A stretch of 64,000 nt of DNA from Dichetophora obliterata (lineage: Eukaryota; Arthropoda; Insecta; Diptera; Sciomyzidae): contig OY986435.1 of NCBI GenBank assembly GCA_963920525.1, positions 302,906,908 to 302,970,907 on the forward strand, in the 5' to 3' direction. The notes beneath the pieces are model-generated. The model was not told where the DNA came from, did no database searches, and was given only the letters and a program-made list of their open reading frames with translations. A program made the translations under genes and the position numbers. Every line of letters starts with the position of its first letter. The first letter of the stretch is position 1. This document shows positions 21,252-31,011 of the stretch, piece after piece.

Positions 21252-21514
21252 AGCCCTATTCTGGCAAATTAACAAATTGTTAACCAGTATTTTGAATATT
21301 TCTATGTGTTTGTTGTAATTTTTTGATTTCAAAACAAAATTTGAAGCTAAAAAATAAAAAATTTTGATAAAAATTGTCAACTGCTTTTCAGTTATTGACA
21401 ATTTCATTGACAAATTTTGATTTTTGAGATTTAAATTTTGTTTTGAAAACAACAAACACATATAAATATTCAAAATACTGGTTAAAAATTTGTTAATTTG
21501 CCAGAATAGGGCTG
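21252..21514. mobile_element. foldback MITE of the CAGCCCTATTCTGG family
   Basis: Starts AGCCCTATTCTGGCAAATTA (terminal C lost) and ends TAATTTGCCAGAATAGGGCTG, flanked by TAA (21249-21251 and 21515-21517). Almost the whole 263 bp folds back: TTAACCAGTATTTTGAATAT on the left pairs with ATATTCAAAATACTGGTTAA on the right. It shares its ends with the 1.3-kb element at 3597-4923. No coding capacity. Confidence 0.8.
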
Positions 21515-21517
21515 TAA

Positions 21518-21815
21518 GTCATTGAAAGGAAAAATGGTTTAATCATTTATTAGCTGTGTGCTTTCTATAGACTCCGAAATTACTGGACCTATTGAGCTTA
21601 ACAATTTGTTTCAACCTTTAGGTGGTTAAAACATTTGTCACACCCCTTTTTAAAGCCCACAAAAAAAAGTGCTATATATCAGACGGTTTTTTGTACTATG
21701 TTAGACTATGCTGGTAATGTGTTCTAATGGTGACTTTCGGCAACTGCAATAAAAATATGCGTGGTCGAACTATAGGTACGCCCACTTTTAAGAGTAAAAT
21801 CGAGTGTTTATCATA
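21518..21815. repeat. start of degenerate ~120-bp repeat array (left of the Tc1 insertion)
   Basis: Contains TTCGGCAACTGCAATAAAAA and a TACGCCCACTTTTA sentence like those in the array to the right of the Tc1 element. The Tc1 element split the array. Confidence 0.4.
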
Positions 21816-23434
21816 CAGTGAGTCACAGTCAAAAGTATCCACTTCAGTTTTTTATATTAAAAATGCGATTGTTGATAGTTAATTATTGAATTCAATGTTA
21901 TTCTTTTTTATATTTTAACATTAATGTCTTAACTTAAAATTAATGAAATAAAATTAACAATATTCATGTAAACTCAAAATAAAAATATAATAATTGTTAA
22001 ACAACATCAATTTCTACCTCACAGTGAAAAGTATCCACGATAAATATTTTATTAGAAAAAGGATTTTTTAGGTGTTTAATATTTGGAATGATATCCTTTG
22101 TTGTCTTTTACAGCTTTGAGCCTTTTTGGCATAGATTTAACCAAATTTTCGGTACAAGAAGTCTGAATTTTTCCCCATTCTTCTTGCAAGGCATTTTCAG
22201 AGTTAGTCTGCTTGAAATGTTATGACTTCTAATATTTGTCTCCAAAATACTCCATAAATTTTCTATGGGATTCAAATCCGGGGATTGGGGTGGTGTTTGA
22301 ATCACTTTTGGGCAGTTATAAAGCATCCATTCTCGAACAATGTGGGATTTGTGCTTGGGGTCATTATCTTGATAAAATTGGAATGTTGATCCCAATCCCA
22401 ATTTTTCGGCGCTACATTTTAAATTATTTTGAGAATGTTTAAATAATACATCTTATCCATGATTCCTTCGATAAAAACTAGATTTCCTACACCGGCAGCA
22501 CTCATACAACCCCACACCATAACTGAGCCTCCTCCGTGCTTTACGGTTGGAATTGTGTGTTTAGGGTCCAAGGCCGTATTCGCCCTACGCCATACCTTAC
22601 TTGGTCCATCTGACCCAAACATGTTAAACTTGCTTAAAAAATAACAGTCTTCCAGAATTCAAAATCCTTTTTTTCGTGTTCCTGAACGAACTCCAATCGA
22701 ATTTGGCGGTTTTTGGGATTAATGAATGGCTTTTTTAGTGCAACTCTACCATGAAGACCATACTTACGGAGGATTCTCCGAATAGTTGCTGGGTTACACT
22801 TTTTTTTTAGATACTTCTCCGCGATTTCAGCAAGTTTAGGTGCACTAAGCTTTGGATTATCGGCCACCTGTCGAAGCAACCACTTTTCGTCTCTTTCAGA
22901 GAATATTTTTTTCTCGCTGTTTTTAGGCTTGTTGCAGATACGATTCTCGGTTTTGTGCCTCAATATAATTTTTTGGACTTCTTGAGTATTTCCGCTATTT
23001 TCCGTTGAGATTTTCCTAGTTCAGCATGATGAATAACTAATTTTCTTTCGGCGATTGTTGTATGGCGTCCCATGGTCTTAATTACTTAAAAATGCTCTCT
23101 CAATTGGCGAACTTATACGTCAAATGTAAGAAAATAACTGATGCAATATAGCGCTTGCTATTTCATGACAAGCTTTACTGTGAACCGTTATAAAATTGTA
23201 AGTGTTGCCAGATGGATACTTTTCACTGTGAGGTCGAAATAAATGTTGTTTAACAATTATTATATTTTTATTTTGAGTTTACATGAATATTGTTAATTTT
23301 ATTTCATTAATTTTAAGTTAAGACATTAATGTTAAAATATAAAAAAGAATAACATTGAATTCAATAATTAACTATCAACAATCGCATTTTTAATATAAAA
23401 AACTGAAGTGGATACTTTTGACTGTGACTCACTG
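21816..23434 (-). mobile_element. Tc1-like element with IR/DR-type long termini
   Basis: Ends CAGTGAGTCACAGTCAAAAG and its complement, flanked by TA (21814-21815, 23435-23436). The inverted repeats are ~220 bp. Each holds two direct copies of a ~20-bp motif, an outer CACAGTCAAAAGTATCCACT and an inner CACAGTGAAAAGTATCCACG. That is the IR/DR layout of Sleeping Beauty-type Tc1 elements, where such motifs are transposase-binding sites. The left and right repeats are nearly identical, suggesting a fairly young insertion. The interior carries one minus-strand transposase pseudogene. Total length 1619 bp. Confidence 0.92.
22076..23073 (-). pseudogene. Tc1-like DD34E transposase, broken
   Basis: The start at 23073 gives MGRHTTIAERKLVIHHAELG, then KSQRKIAEILKKSK, a paired-like helix-turn-helix. 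After a frameshift: SERDEKWLLRQVADNPKLSA, CNPATIRRILRKYGLHGRVA and FEFWKTVIF. The first catalytic Asp is lost here, where the usual IFSDESKFNMF is reduced to IF...SKFNMF by a small deletion. Then come the G-rich box KHGGGSVMVWGCMSAAGVGN and, after another frameshift, the second Asp in YQDNDPKHKSHIVREWM and the final D..E in PPQSPDLNPIENLW. A last frameshift precedes the end (VKSMPKRLKAVKDNKGYHSK, stop at 22076). The ~332 codons match a complete Tc1 transposase. It cannot act because of the frameshifts and missing Asp. Confidence 0.9.
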
Positions 23435-23436
23435 TA

Positions 23437-24380
23437 TATTTGACGTCTAACTTTTATTTCGTTATTTTAGCATTTTTTATTTTTTTGATGTAGCTCAAAA
23501 TGTTTTTAATTTGTATGGGAGCTGTCACGATCACTTCTCCGATTGCGCTTAACCCTTTTCTCCCCTAATGGGATTATATGTCCCAGCAAATTTGGCAGGC
23601 TATATCTAAAAATTTTTACCTTAAAATATCATTTTTTAACTAACCCAATAATAGTTCAATGCCTCGTCTGTAGTTGAATGCAAGATGCAACATGTTTTCT
23701 GCACATAAATACACAGTTTTCAACAAAAATCTTGCGACACCACGTGTAGTGTGGACGTTTTTTATGTATAATACCGTAATTTTTTAGTGCATCTCGCAAG
23801 TATTTGTTCCCCCTTCACTTTTTAACTACTTGACAATTTTTAACTACTTGACTATTTGTCAAATGAGGTATCGTTGGAATCATTTTGATCGCTTGCTGGT
23901 TATAAATTATGTGACGTCACATTAAATTTAATATGGCGCCCTCTGGAGGACAGAATATATCCTAGGATAAATAAAAGATTAGAGAATTCTTAAGTATGCC
24001 AAATATCTAATATATTTCTTCTTTATCGAGAACTGAAGCCAAAATTAACATATCTTTGTCTGTTTTAGAAATAAAACTCCGGGGCGAAAGGGTTAAATTT
24101 TGGACATTGTTTTAGTAATATTATATTTGACGTCTATCTTTGACTTCGTTATTGTAGCATTTGTAATTTCTAAAATATAGCAAAAAATGTGTTTAAATTG
24201 TATGGAAGTTGCCACGCCCACTTGCCAGACTGCACTTAAATTATAAACATTGTTTATTTATCTTATATTTGACGTCTACCTTTGTTTTTGTTATTCTAGC
24301 ATTTTTCATTTATAAGATACAGTGCAAAATGTGTTTAAGTTGTATGGGAGGTACCACGCCCAGTGGCCCCAAATTTCTGA
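23437..24380. repeat. degenerate ~120-bp repeat array ('ATTTGACGTCTA ... GCCACGCCCA')
   Basis: At least three units, at about 23437-23550, 24120-24240 and 24260-24375. Each has ATATTTGACGTCTA, TTCGTTATTNTAGCATTT, ATGTGTTTAA-TTGTATGG and a GCCACGCCCACT-like end. The stretch between 23560 and 24115 is diverged. Similar sentences appear in the Tc1 left flank and, loosely, at 49260-49520. No coding potential. Confidence 0.5.
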
Positions 24381-24651
24381 AATACTTTTTTTTTTACCTT
24401 TTCTACATCTTAAACATCGAAAACTACTAACAAAATCCACAAAATAATTTTCTCCGTTTAACTTGTATGTAACGAAACACTGTGCGACGTTTGGGACTCA
24501 TACAGTTTGAGAAGAACTGATGAAAATCACATTTACGTGTGATGTGGCAACATGATGTGACATACTTACATTTCATTGGTCGACAAAAAGTTTATTGACA
24601 TTCATAGGGTCTTTATCTGTTCCAAATGTTTAAAGTTATTACTCCTATCTA

Positions 24652-25835
24652 AGAGGGCGTAGGTAGATGGAGGCAGGGGGGCAATTTCCCCCCTAAATCT
24701 GAGATTTTTTGTAATCGATGGATTTTTTAATAGTTTCTTTATGTGATCCTTTTTTAATGTGTAATTTTACCTTTTTCTTTGAATCTACCGCTGAAAAAGT
24801 TAAAAGCAAATCACTTTTTTTAAAGCGATATTGTATAATTTTGTAAAATATTGTATACTGTTCAAATGAGAATTTAAAAACTTAGATTTTTACATGAAGA
24901 AGATAATGTGAACATTTTTTGGTTTATAATTAAATTGTGACATTTTCATGATTTTAAAAGGTTAAAATTTTAAGAGCTTTAGGCCAAGTAATTTATAAAA
25001 GAAAAAAACTGCAACATTTTTCGTTACACAGAAATTAAAATAATTTTATTTCAATACCGTTTGTATTGGAGGTTAGAGTATAGGTAGTAACCGAATAAAT
25101 GTGGGAGTTTCCAATATTGAACTTCTTCAAAATATTTTCCACTTCCGTTTTTTTGGCACTTGGTCGGATCATACAAAAAAAAGTTACAAATTTAAAATAC
25201 CTCTCGGCAGTGGTAATGTAATTGTAGCAATCTTTTCATTTGTAACTACAGCCAGAGTTACATTTAAAGTTGACGAGAGCTGCCATATGGTAAGCAGCCA
25301 ACGTCAGCTATCTGTGAGTTGGAGCAAACATTCAAAAAAACTGAACACCACCAAGTTGGATTTGTTAATTGATCAATACGCATGAAATTCAATTCAGAGG
25401 AATTTGCAAAACTCTTTTATTATAGGTTTGTGCATGTTGAGTGTTCATCGCAAATTTGTGGCAGAAAACCATTAAAATATTCTAGACGAAACTATTAAAC
25501 GTTCTGCGGAAAATCCTCGGCTACTTATATTCAAATAAGAAAAATATTTTTTTTATTAATTTTTTGTATTATTTTGTTGAGTTTTCCATACTTTGAGTAT
25601 TTGTGAATTTTTGTTAATATTTTTTAAGCCATATTTTTTACCGTATACATATACATAAGTTGAAAGTCCTTTTCCCATAGAGTCGATTACATATAAAAAC
25701 ATCAGGTAATAAGACACCATACATTAATTTTGAACTATTTTCATTGACTCGCAAAATTAATGAATGAAAGATATGTTAAAAAAATTTTATAAGGTCTTGC
25801 CTACCCCCCTAATTTTAATCCTGCCTATGCCCTTG
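24652..25835. mobile_element. possible TIR element (AGGGCGTAGGTAG ends)
   Basis: The left end reads AGAGGGCGTAGGTAG followed by GGAGGCAGGGGGGCAATTTC. The right end read inward on the other strand is CAAGGGCATAGGCAGG, then ATTAAAATTAGGGGGGTAGG. The shared AGGGCRTAGGYAG plus nearby G-runs suggest imperfect terminal repeats of a hAT-like element. No target duplication was found, and the interior 95-codon frame (25101-25385) is not a recognised protein, so the call is tentative. Confidence 0.35.
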
Positions 25836-25895
25836 CTCGTATGTGTTATACATTGTTGATAAAATTTCATTATCAGATAATATATGTATTATATA

Positions 25896-27194
25896 CAGGG
25901 TCCGCCAAATAATTTTTTTTTTGAAAATTCTATACAAAAAAACTACTGAATATTTTCTCAAATTTCTTTTTTTATTTGAAAGTACAATCCTTCCGGTTAA
26001 TAATGGAAAATAGTTTCATTCAAATGGCTGCCTCAGCTGGCCATGCAGTAGCCTACACGATCGGTCCAATTTTTAAGCACATTATTGATTGTGTGCAGCT
26101 GTATTTCACCAATTGCTTCACGAATATTGTCCTTTAAAGCGTCAATTGGCTCTGGCTTGTCGGCGTAACACTTATCTTTGAGGGCAACCCACAAATAATA
26201 GTCCAACGGTGTCAAATTGCAGCTCCGAGGTGGCCAAACGACATCAGCTCTGCTGCTGATAATGCGATCTTCAAAAACAGGGCGCAAAACATTGAGTGTG
26301 GCTTCGGCTGTGTGGCACGTATCGCCGTCCTTTTGAAACTAAATGTTGCCAATATCCTCCTCTTCAATTTTTGTGAACAAAAATTCATTCAACATGGCCC
26401 GATAACGATCGCCATTGACTGTAACGGCCACTCCTTGCTCATTTTCGAAGAAAAATGGCCCAATTATGCCTCTGGACCAAAATCCGCACCAAACAGTGAC
26501 TCGTTTTGGGTGCATCGGCTTTTCAATGTATGCGTGCGGGTTTTCTGTGCCCCAAATGCGACAATTTTGCTTGTTTACATACCCGCCAAGATCAAAATGA
26601 GCTTCATTTGAAAAGATGATTTTTTTTGGCAAAATCGGCATCTTCTGTAAGTCGATCGCAGGCCCACTTAGCGAAGCTAAAACGCATTGGATGGTCAGTT
26701 GGCTTTAACTCCTGAACCAATTGGACTATGTATGGCGTCATACCAAGGTCTTTATGCAAAATTCGTCTCAATGATGTCTCCGAAATGTTCAATTGTTGAG
26801 AACGACGATGAATTGATGTTGATGGCGCTTCACGCACACTTTCTGCCACTGCAGCAATATTCTCGGGTGTACGCACTGCTTTTGGCTTTTCACGCTTTGG
26901 TTTATCGATGAGGATGCCAGTTTACTTCACTTTTTTCACAAGATAACGAACATACGGAGCTGACGGTGCTTCTCTTCTTCCAAAATCCGTACGCAATTTT
27001 CGCACACATTCTGCAAAATTACCATGATTTTCAAAGTATGTCGCAATACTTCCTAGCGTTGTTCAATCGTATACACAGCCATATTCGTTCAGCGGAAAGA
27101 TAAAACTAATTATCTGTCAAATCAGACATGAGCTCAGTGTTACCATTCACGAAATAAACACTAGTTGAAAAAAAAAGTTAGATGGCGGATCCTG
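25896..27194 (-). mobile_element. mariner-like element, full length
   Basis: Ends CAGGGTCCGCCAAATAA and TTAGATGGCGGATCCTG, flanked by TA on both sides (25894-25895, 27195-27196). Length 1299 bp, typical of an intact IS630-Tc1-mariner element. One minus-strand transposase pseudogene fills it. Confidence 0.88.
25990..27082 (-). pseudogene. mariner-like transposase with two Asp-to-Asn catalytic changes
   Basis: The start at 27082 gives MAVYTIEQR, followed by frameshifted N-terminal text. Then come VRTPENIAAVAESVREAPST, IHRRSQQLNISETSLRRILH, KDLGMTPYIVQLVQELKPTD and a frameshift. Next is KKIIFSNEAHFDLGGYVNKQ, where the usual SDEAHF has Asn at the first catalytic position, then RVTVWCGFWSRGIIGPFFFE and TVNGDRYRAMLNEFLFTKIE. 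A stop follows, then FQKDGDTCHTAEATLNVLRP with the second Asp retained. WPPRSCNLTPLDYYLW has Asn where the third acidic residue (SCDLTPLD) is usual. The end, KNWTDRVGYCMAS, is followed by a TGA that probably replaces Arg. Frame breaks and both substitutions make it non-functional. Confidence 0.88.
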
Positions 27195-27196
27195 TA

Positions 27197-28218
27197 CAAG
27201 TGCTATATATGTATCAGATATAAACATATATCAATACTATAAATAAATCAAAACAAAAGAATAAATTTATTATATCATTTGCACTTGCAATACCGCGTAA
27301 ACGTTAACGATATAAATTTATATTATTTTAATTTCGAAAGGAAAATGATCATGTCATGTGCTATAGCACAAATATATTTAAAAAAATTTTTATAAAAATC
27401 GGCTTAGTACTTTTGGAATTTAACTGTAACAAAAAATTTCACTTCAATTTTATATCATAGTATAGAAGTAAGATATATATAAATTTGTAAAGTTGGCATG
27501 CTATTTGAATATAGCATAAAGATTTTAAAAAAGGCATAAAAAGATATTAAATCATTTAAGGACTGTGATCGCACTCAACCATAAACGCAGTCATTCTGTC
27601 TGATCGAAAGCAAATCAAAACAACAAAAAATATTTATTTAAAATTGATTACTAAAAGGCTTTATTATGGTTTATTTTAAGGACTTATTTTTATATGAAAA
27701 AAAAACAGTATGAATTAAAAAACTTATTTAAAAAATATTTATTTACTTAAGATAATGTTTAAGAATTAAGGCTAAGTCCATTTCTGTAAATTGAGCAATA
27801 GCAATTTCATTATAACGATTTTTGTACTACTTTAATAAATATCACTATCACTAATTTCAAACAATAACTTAAATATGACTGTAATGATATCCACTTCATA
27901 TGCCATTTAATGTTGCGTTTAAATTTACTTGAACAGAGGCTAAAAAAACAGTCACCGGAGATAAAGTTTTTTGACACAGCTAATGAATGTCAAATATAAC
28001 AACATGATAATTGTTTTATTCACTCTTCATTTATATGTAAAAAAAATTCATATGGTATATTATTGTTTTATTATAAAAATTTTAAAATAACTAAAAATTA
28101 AAGCATTTAGTTTAAAAAAAGAGTGAGGGTTTCTAAAAGTCTGACCAGTTTTTTTAAACTTGCAAAATGTTGATCATCTTTTTAGGTTTGTACATTTTTT
28201 TTTAATTTTTAAAGAAGT
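27197..28218. other. no gene seen
   Basis: Very AT-rich. No supported frames or repeats. Confidence 0.45.
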
Positions 28219-28849
28219 TTTGCTGACAGGGTCGTACCAAGGCCATTTTGATTCGGGGGTTTCAATGTATTTCGGCCAAATGGATACCCTTGAGTCCCGA
28301 CTTTTCTTAAAATACAACATAGTTGTATTATATAAAGTTACTCATCCGTTCGAACAGTATAAATAAATCTTAAGGGGTCTTTTTCATTTGAACGGCAAAG
28401 AAAAACACTGTAATTATTTTACTAAAAACTTTTTTAAATGATGAAAAAAAAAACTTGTGTACATCAAAATACATATAATAAAGCATGTTTTGAATTTTTT
28501 TTTTTTTTTTGGTTTGGCCTTTTATCTGCTCTCTTAAGCTTTTCGCAATTTGGACATCATTTTTCGAATTCAAAAAGGTGGCAACGATTTCTCAGCTTTT
28601 TCAACAGGTGACTAAAAATTTTTTTAGTTTATCAAACGACAATACTTGAAACTATAAGATTATGAATAATTAGCCAACTAAACCTCATACCTGTTTTTGG
28701 CGCCATTTTCAAAACAAAAATTGAAAAATTACCCCATTTTTTTACATTTCTAACGCTCTTAAAATTCGAGATTTAGGTTTTAATAGATGATTGTAGGTAA
28801 TAATCTTAGATATTTTACAATAATAAATATAATGCAAAACAGTTTCAGC

Positions 28850-29545
28850 TCAAACGGACCTTTGATTTGGCAGGAAGAGATTTTTTATTGCATTCTGAAG
28901 CATTAGCTGTACCCGATAGAGTTTCTACGCCTTCGCATAGATCAAAGAATACTTCGAATTCCGCTTTCAATTGAAGTGAATTAAAAAAAAAATTTTGGTA
29001 ACAATTTTATTTTGGATCTAGAATTCGCCTTTGGGTCAAATTGTTAGATTTTAGGATTAAAGAGTTCATACAGAGGCTTTATTGTTTCTAAGCAAGTGAT
29101 TAATTTATCTCACATCAGCGAAGTTATCTTATCCAATACAAGTTTAAATTCTCTTCTATAAAAGGAGTTCATTGAAAAATAAGCCGCGTTGGCATTGTTA
29201 TCATCCAAACGTTTCGGCGCAAGACGACGGCGATGGTGAATTGAGAATTCCTTTTCAGCATCAACATTTAAAGATTCTAACAATGCAACAGCACTACTAA
29301 TTAGGTTATCCGTACTTTCAGAGTCCGATTATCTAATATTTCTAATTATTTAAGGGTACAAGAAATAAATTTCATAGCATCTAAACTATTCAGTTCAACG
29401 GCTTCAAGAGATTCAGTCAGGAGTTTCATATTCACTTGCACATTTTTCATAAAAACAAGACTTAGAATAAAGTCCACAGAAATGAGTTCGTTTGAAAGCG
29501 AAAATGCAGCATTTCGAGTCCACTTGTCAATTTTCTTATGAATGA
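28850..29545 (-). pseudogene. hAT (DUF4371-type) transposase remnant
   Basis: Minus-strand text across frameshifts, N to C: KWTRNAAFSLSNELISVDFI, LSLVFMKNVQVNMKLLTESL, EAVELNSLDAMKFIS, then SAVALLESLNVDAEKEFSIH, HRRRLAPKRLDDNNANAAYF, FYRREFKLVLDKI, a short degraded stretch, ITCLETIKPLYELFNPK, and finally LQLKAEFEVFFDLCEGVETL, TANASECNKKSLPAKSKV. This is the middle part of ZMYM1/DUF4371-type hAT transposases, including the RRRRxxPKRLDD region. The dimerisation domain was not found. It lies within the 8-bp-TSD element, which supports its assignment as that element's own gene. Confidence 0.75.
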
Positions 29546-30146
29546 ATTTTAAATGCAGATTTTAAAATGGTGTTCTTTTTGCCATCATCTCTAGTTTAAA
29601 AGTTAAAACGGACCTTTTTTCAATAGTTTGACTAAATCCTTTAAATTCATTTTTTAGTTATTTATTATAATTGTATTTAAATTAAAATGTTAGTCTATGA
29701 AATTAAAGATTTTACATCAGAGTTCTTGAGCTAAGACAATTTCTTTAAATATGTTGGCCGATTTCGATCATTAAACTTGTTTATTTCAAATGTTGGGTAC
29801 TTCTGGATAAAAATTTCAATCTCAGAAAGTTCTACAAAAATGTATTAATTAGGTTTTAAATATGTGTGGCGACTGAGTATACCTTTGTTCGTTTGGGCTT
29901 GTTCTATACCACTTATTTTTTAAATTTTTTGACAAGGTATTTGTATCAGGGACTATTATCATTAAGCTATATCCAAAAACTTAAGCATTCATCATTATTT
30001 TATGATTTTCAAGTTTTTGCTCAGATATAAAAATAGTAATCTTATTTTATCTTTTACATCTTAAATAAAAATCATTAATATAAGCATAGAAACTAAAGTA
30101 AAACAGAAATACAACAACAAATGTGACATTATGAAATTGAGGAAAA
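29546..30146. other. interior of the hAT element, no coding seen
   Basis: AT-rich. It should hold the N-terminal part of the transposase, but nothing is readable. Confidence 0.4.
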
Positions 30147-30485
30147 AATGAGAAACTGACGCTTCAAATCTCATCGCCCCGATGGTGCAGTGCGTTAGCG
30201 CGCGCTTGCACGGGTAATCACAAAGATTTCTGATGACGCTTTTAGCAGAGCAGAAATTGTACAATAAAATGAAAGCTAGTGATTTTTTCCTTTTCATATT
30301 GAAAAAAACTTTATTGTTGTTTCTTTGGAAAAATTTGTTAGAACAATTAATTGTTCTAACTTTGACCTTAAGCTCAATAAACGATTTTAAACTATCAAAC
30401 AACTAGAATTTGTATTTAAAATCAAGTATGATTTAAACTATCAAACATTTAGAATTTGTATTTAAATCATATAAAGTCAACAATC
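30147..30485 (+). mobile_element. foldback/tRNA composite repeat, copy C (one arm)
   Basis: Plus orientation. The leader ATCTCATCGCCCC is followed by the A-box-like GATGGTGCAGTGCGTTAGCG; the B box is lost to a small deletion after TTGCACGGG. The body is ACAAAGATTTCTGATGACGC, GAAAGCTAGTGATTTTTTCC and TTGTTAGAACAATTAATTGT. The AT-rich tail has both subrepeats (CTATCAAACAACTAGAATTT and CTATCAAACATTTAGAATTT). Like copy B it has head, body and tail only. It is inside the 28227-31003 hAT element. Confidence 0.7.
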
Positions 30486-30690
30486 ATTAATATATTTTTG
30501 GTCAAACAAAAATATCATTTTCGGTCAAGGACTCGGTTGCACAATTGGACTCTGCTGCTCTCTTTTACGTTACTATGCATTACTATTTCCGTACTTTTTT
30601 AACAAAATTTATACTACTTTTCTAAACTTTTTCTGCATTTTGTCACAAAGGAACACTGTATTCGCTTACAACAATTCAACGCTGATACGA

Positions 30691-30858
30691 CTTAAAATGA
30701 GTTGGCTGACTGAAATTTGTTTTAGGTACGACTGAAAGTGAGTTAGCCGAGTGAAGTTTGTTTAAGGTACGACTATAAGTGAATTGACCGACTGAAGATA
30801 GTTTTGGGTATGAATTAAAATGAAATAGCCGACTAAAGTCGGTTTTTGTTATGAAAAT
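30691..30858. repeat. 41-bp minisatellite, about four diverged units
   Basis: Units of the form AAAGTGAGTTAGCCGAGTGA, AGTTTGTTTAAGGTACGACT repeat about four times with divergence (GGCTGACTGAAAT, AGCCGAGTGAAGT, GACCGACTGAAGA, AGCCGACTAAAGT). It lies inside the hAT element near its right end. Subterminal repeats of this sort are common binding or structural motifs in hAT ends. Confidence 0.6.
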
Positions 30859-31011
30859 GGCAATTAAAGGTACGACTGGCATTGATGCGTTCATAATTAT
30901 TGTTTATAAAAATCAATATTTTAAAAAATAACAATTAGGCCGACTCTAAAATAGTAGGGAGGGTTGTCTACCCTCCTTAAGTCCCCCGCTAGTTACGTCC
31001 CTGTTTGCTGA

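Larger units (their letters stand above)
28227..31003 (-). mobile_element. hAT element (DUF4371/ZMYM1-like) with perfect 8-bp TSD
   Basis: The left end CAGGGTCGTACCAAGG and the right end (inward, other strand) CAGGGACGTAACTAGC match at 12 of 16 positions. Perfect 8-bp duplications TTTGCTGA flank it (28219-28226 and 31004-31011), which is the hAT hallmark. The interior carries a minus-strand hAT transposase remnant (28850-29545), a copy of the composite repeat (30147-30485) and a 41-bp minisatellite near the right end. About 2.8 kb in all, shorter than an autonomous element minus its insertions, so internal sequence is lost. Confidence 0.82.

Noticed and set aside
25101..25385. 95-codon frame inside the 24652-25835 region
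   Set aside because: Considered as a hAT fragment because of its position, but no hAT motif is visible.
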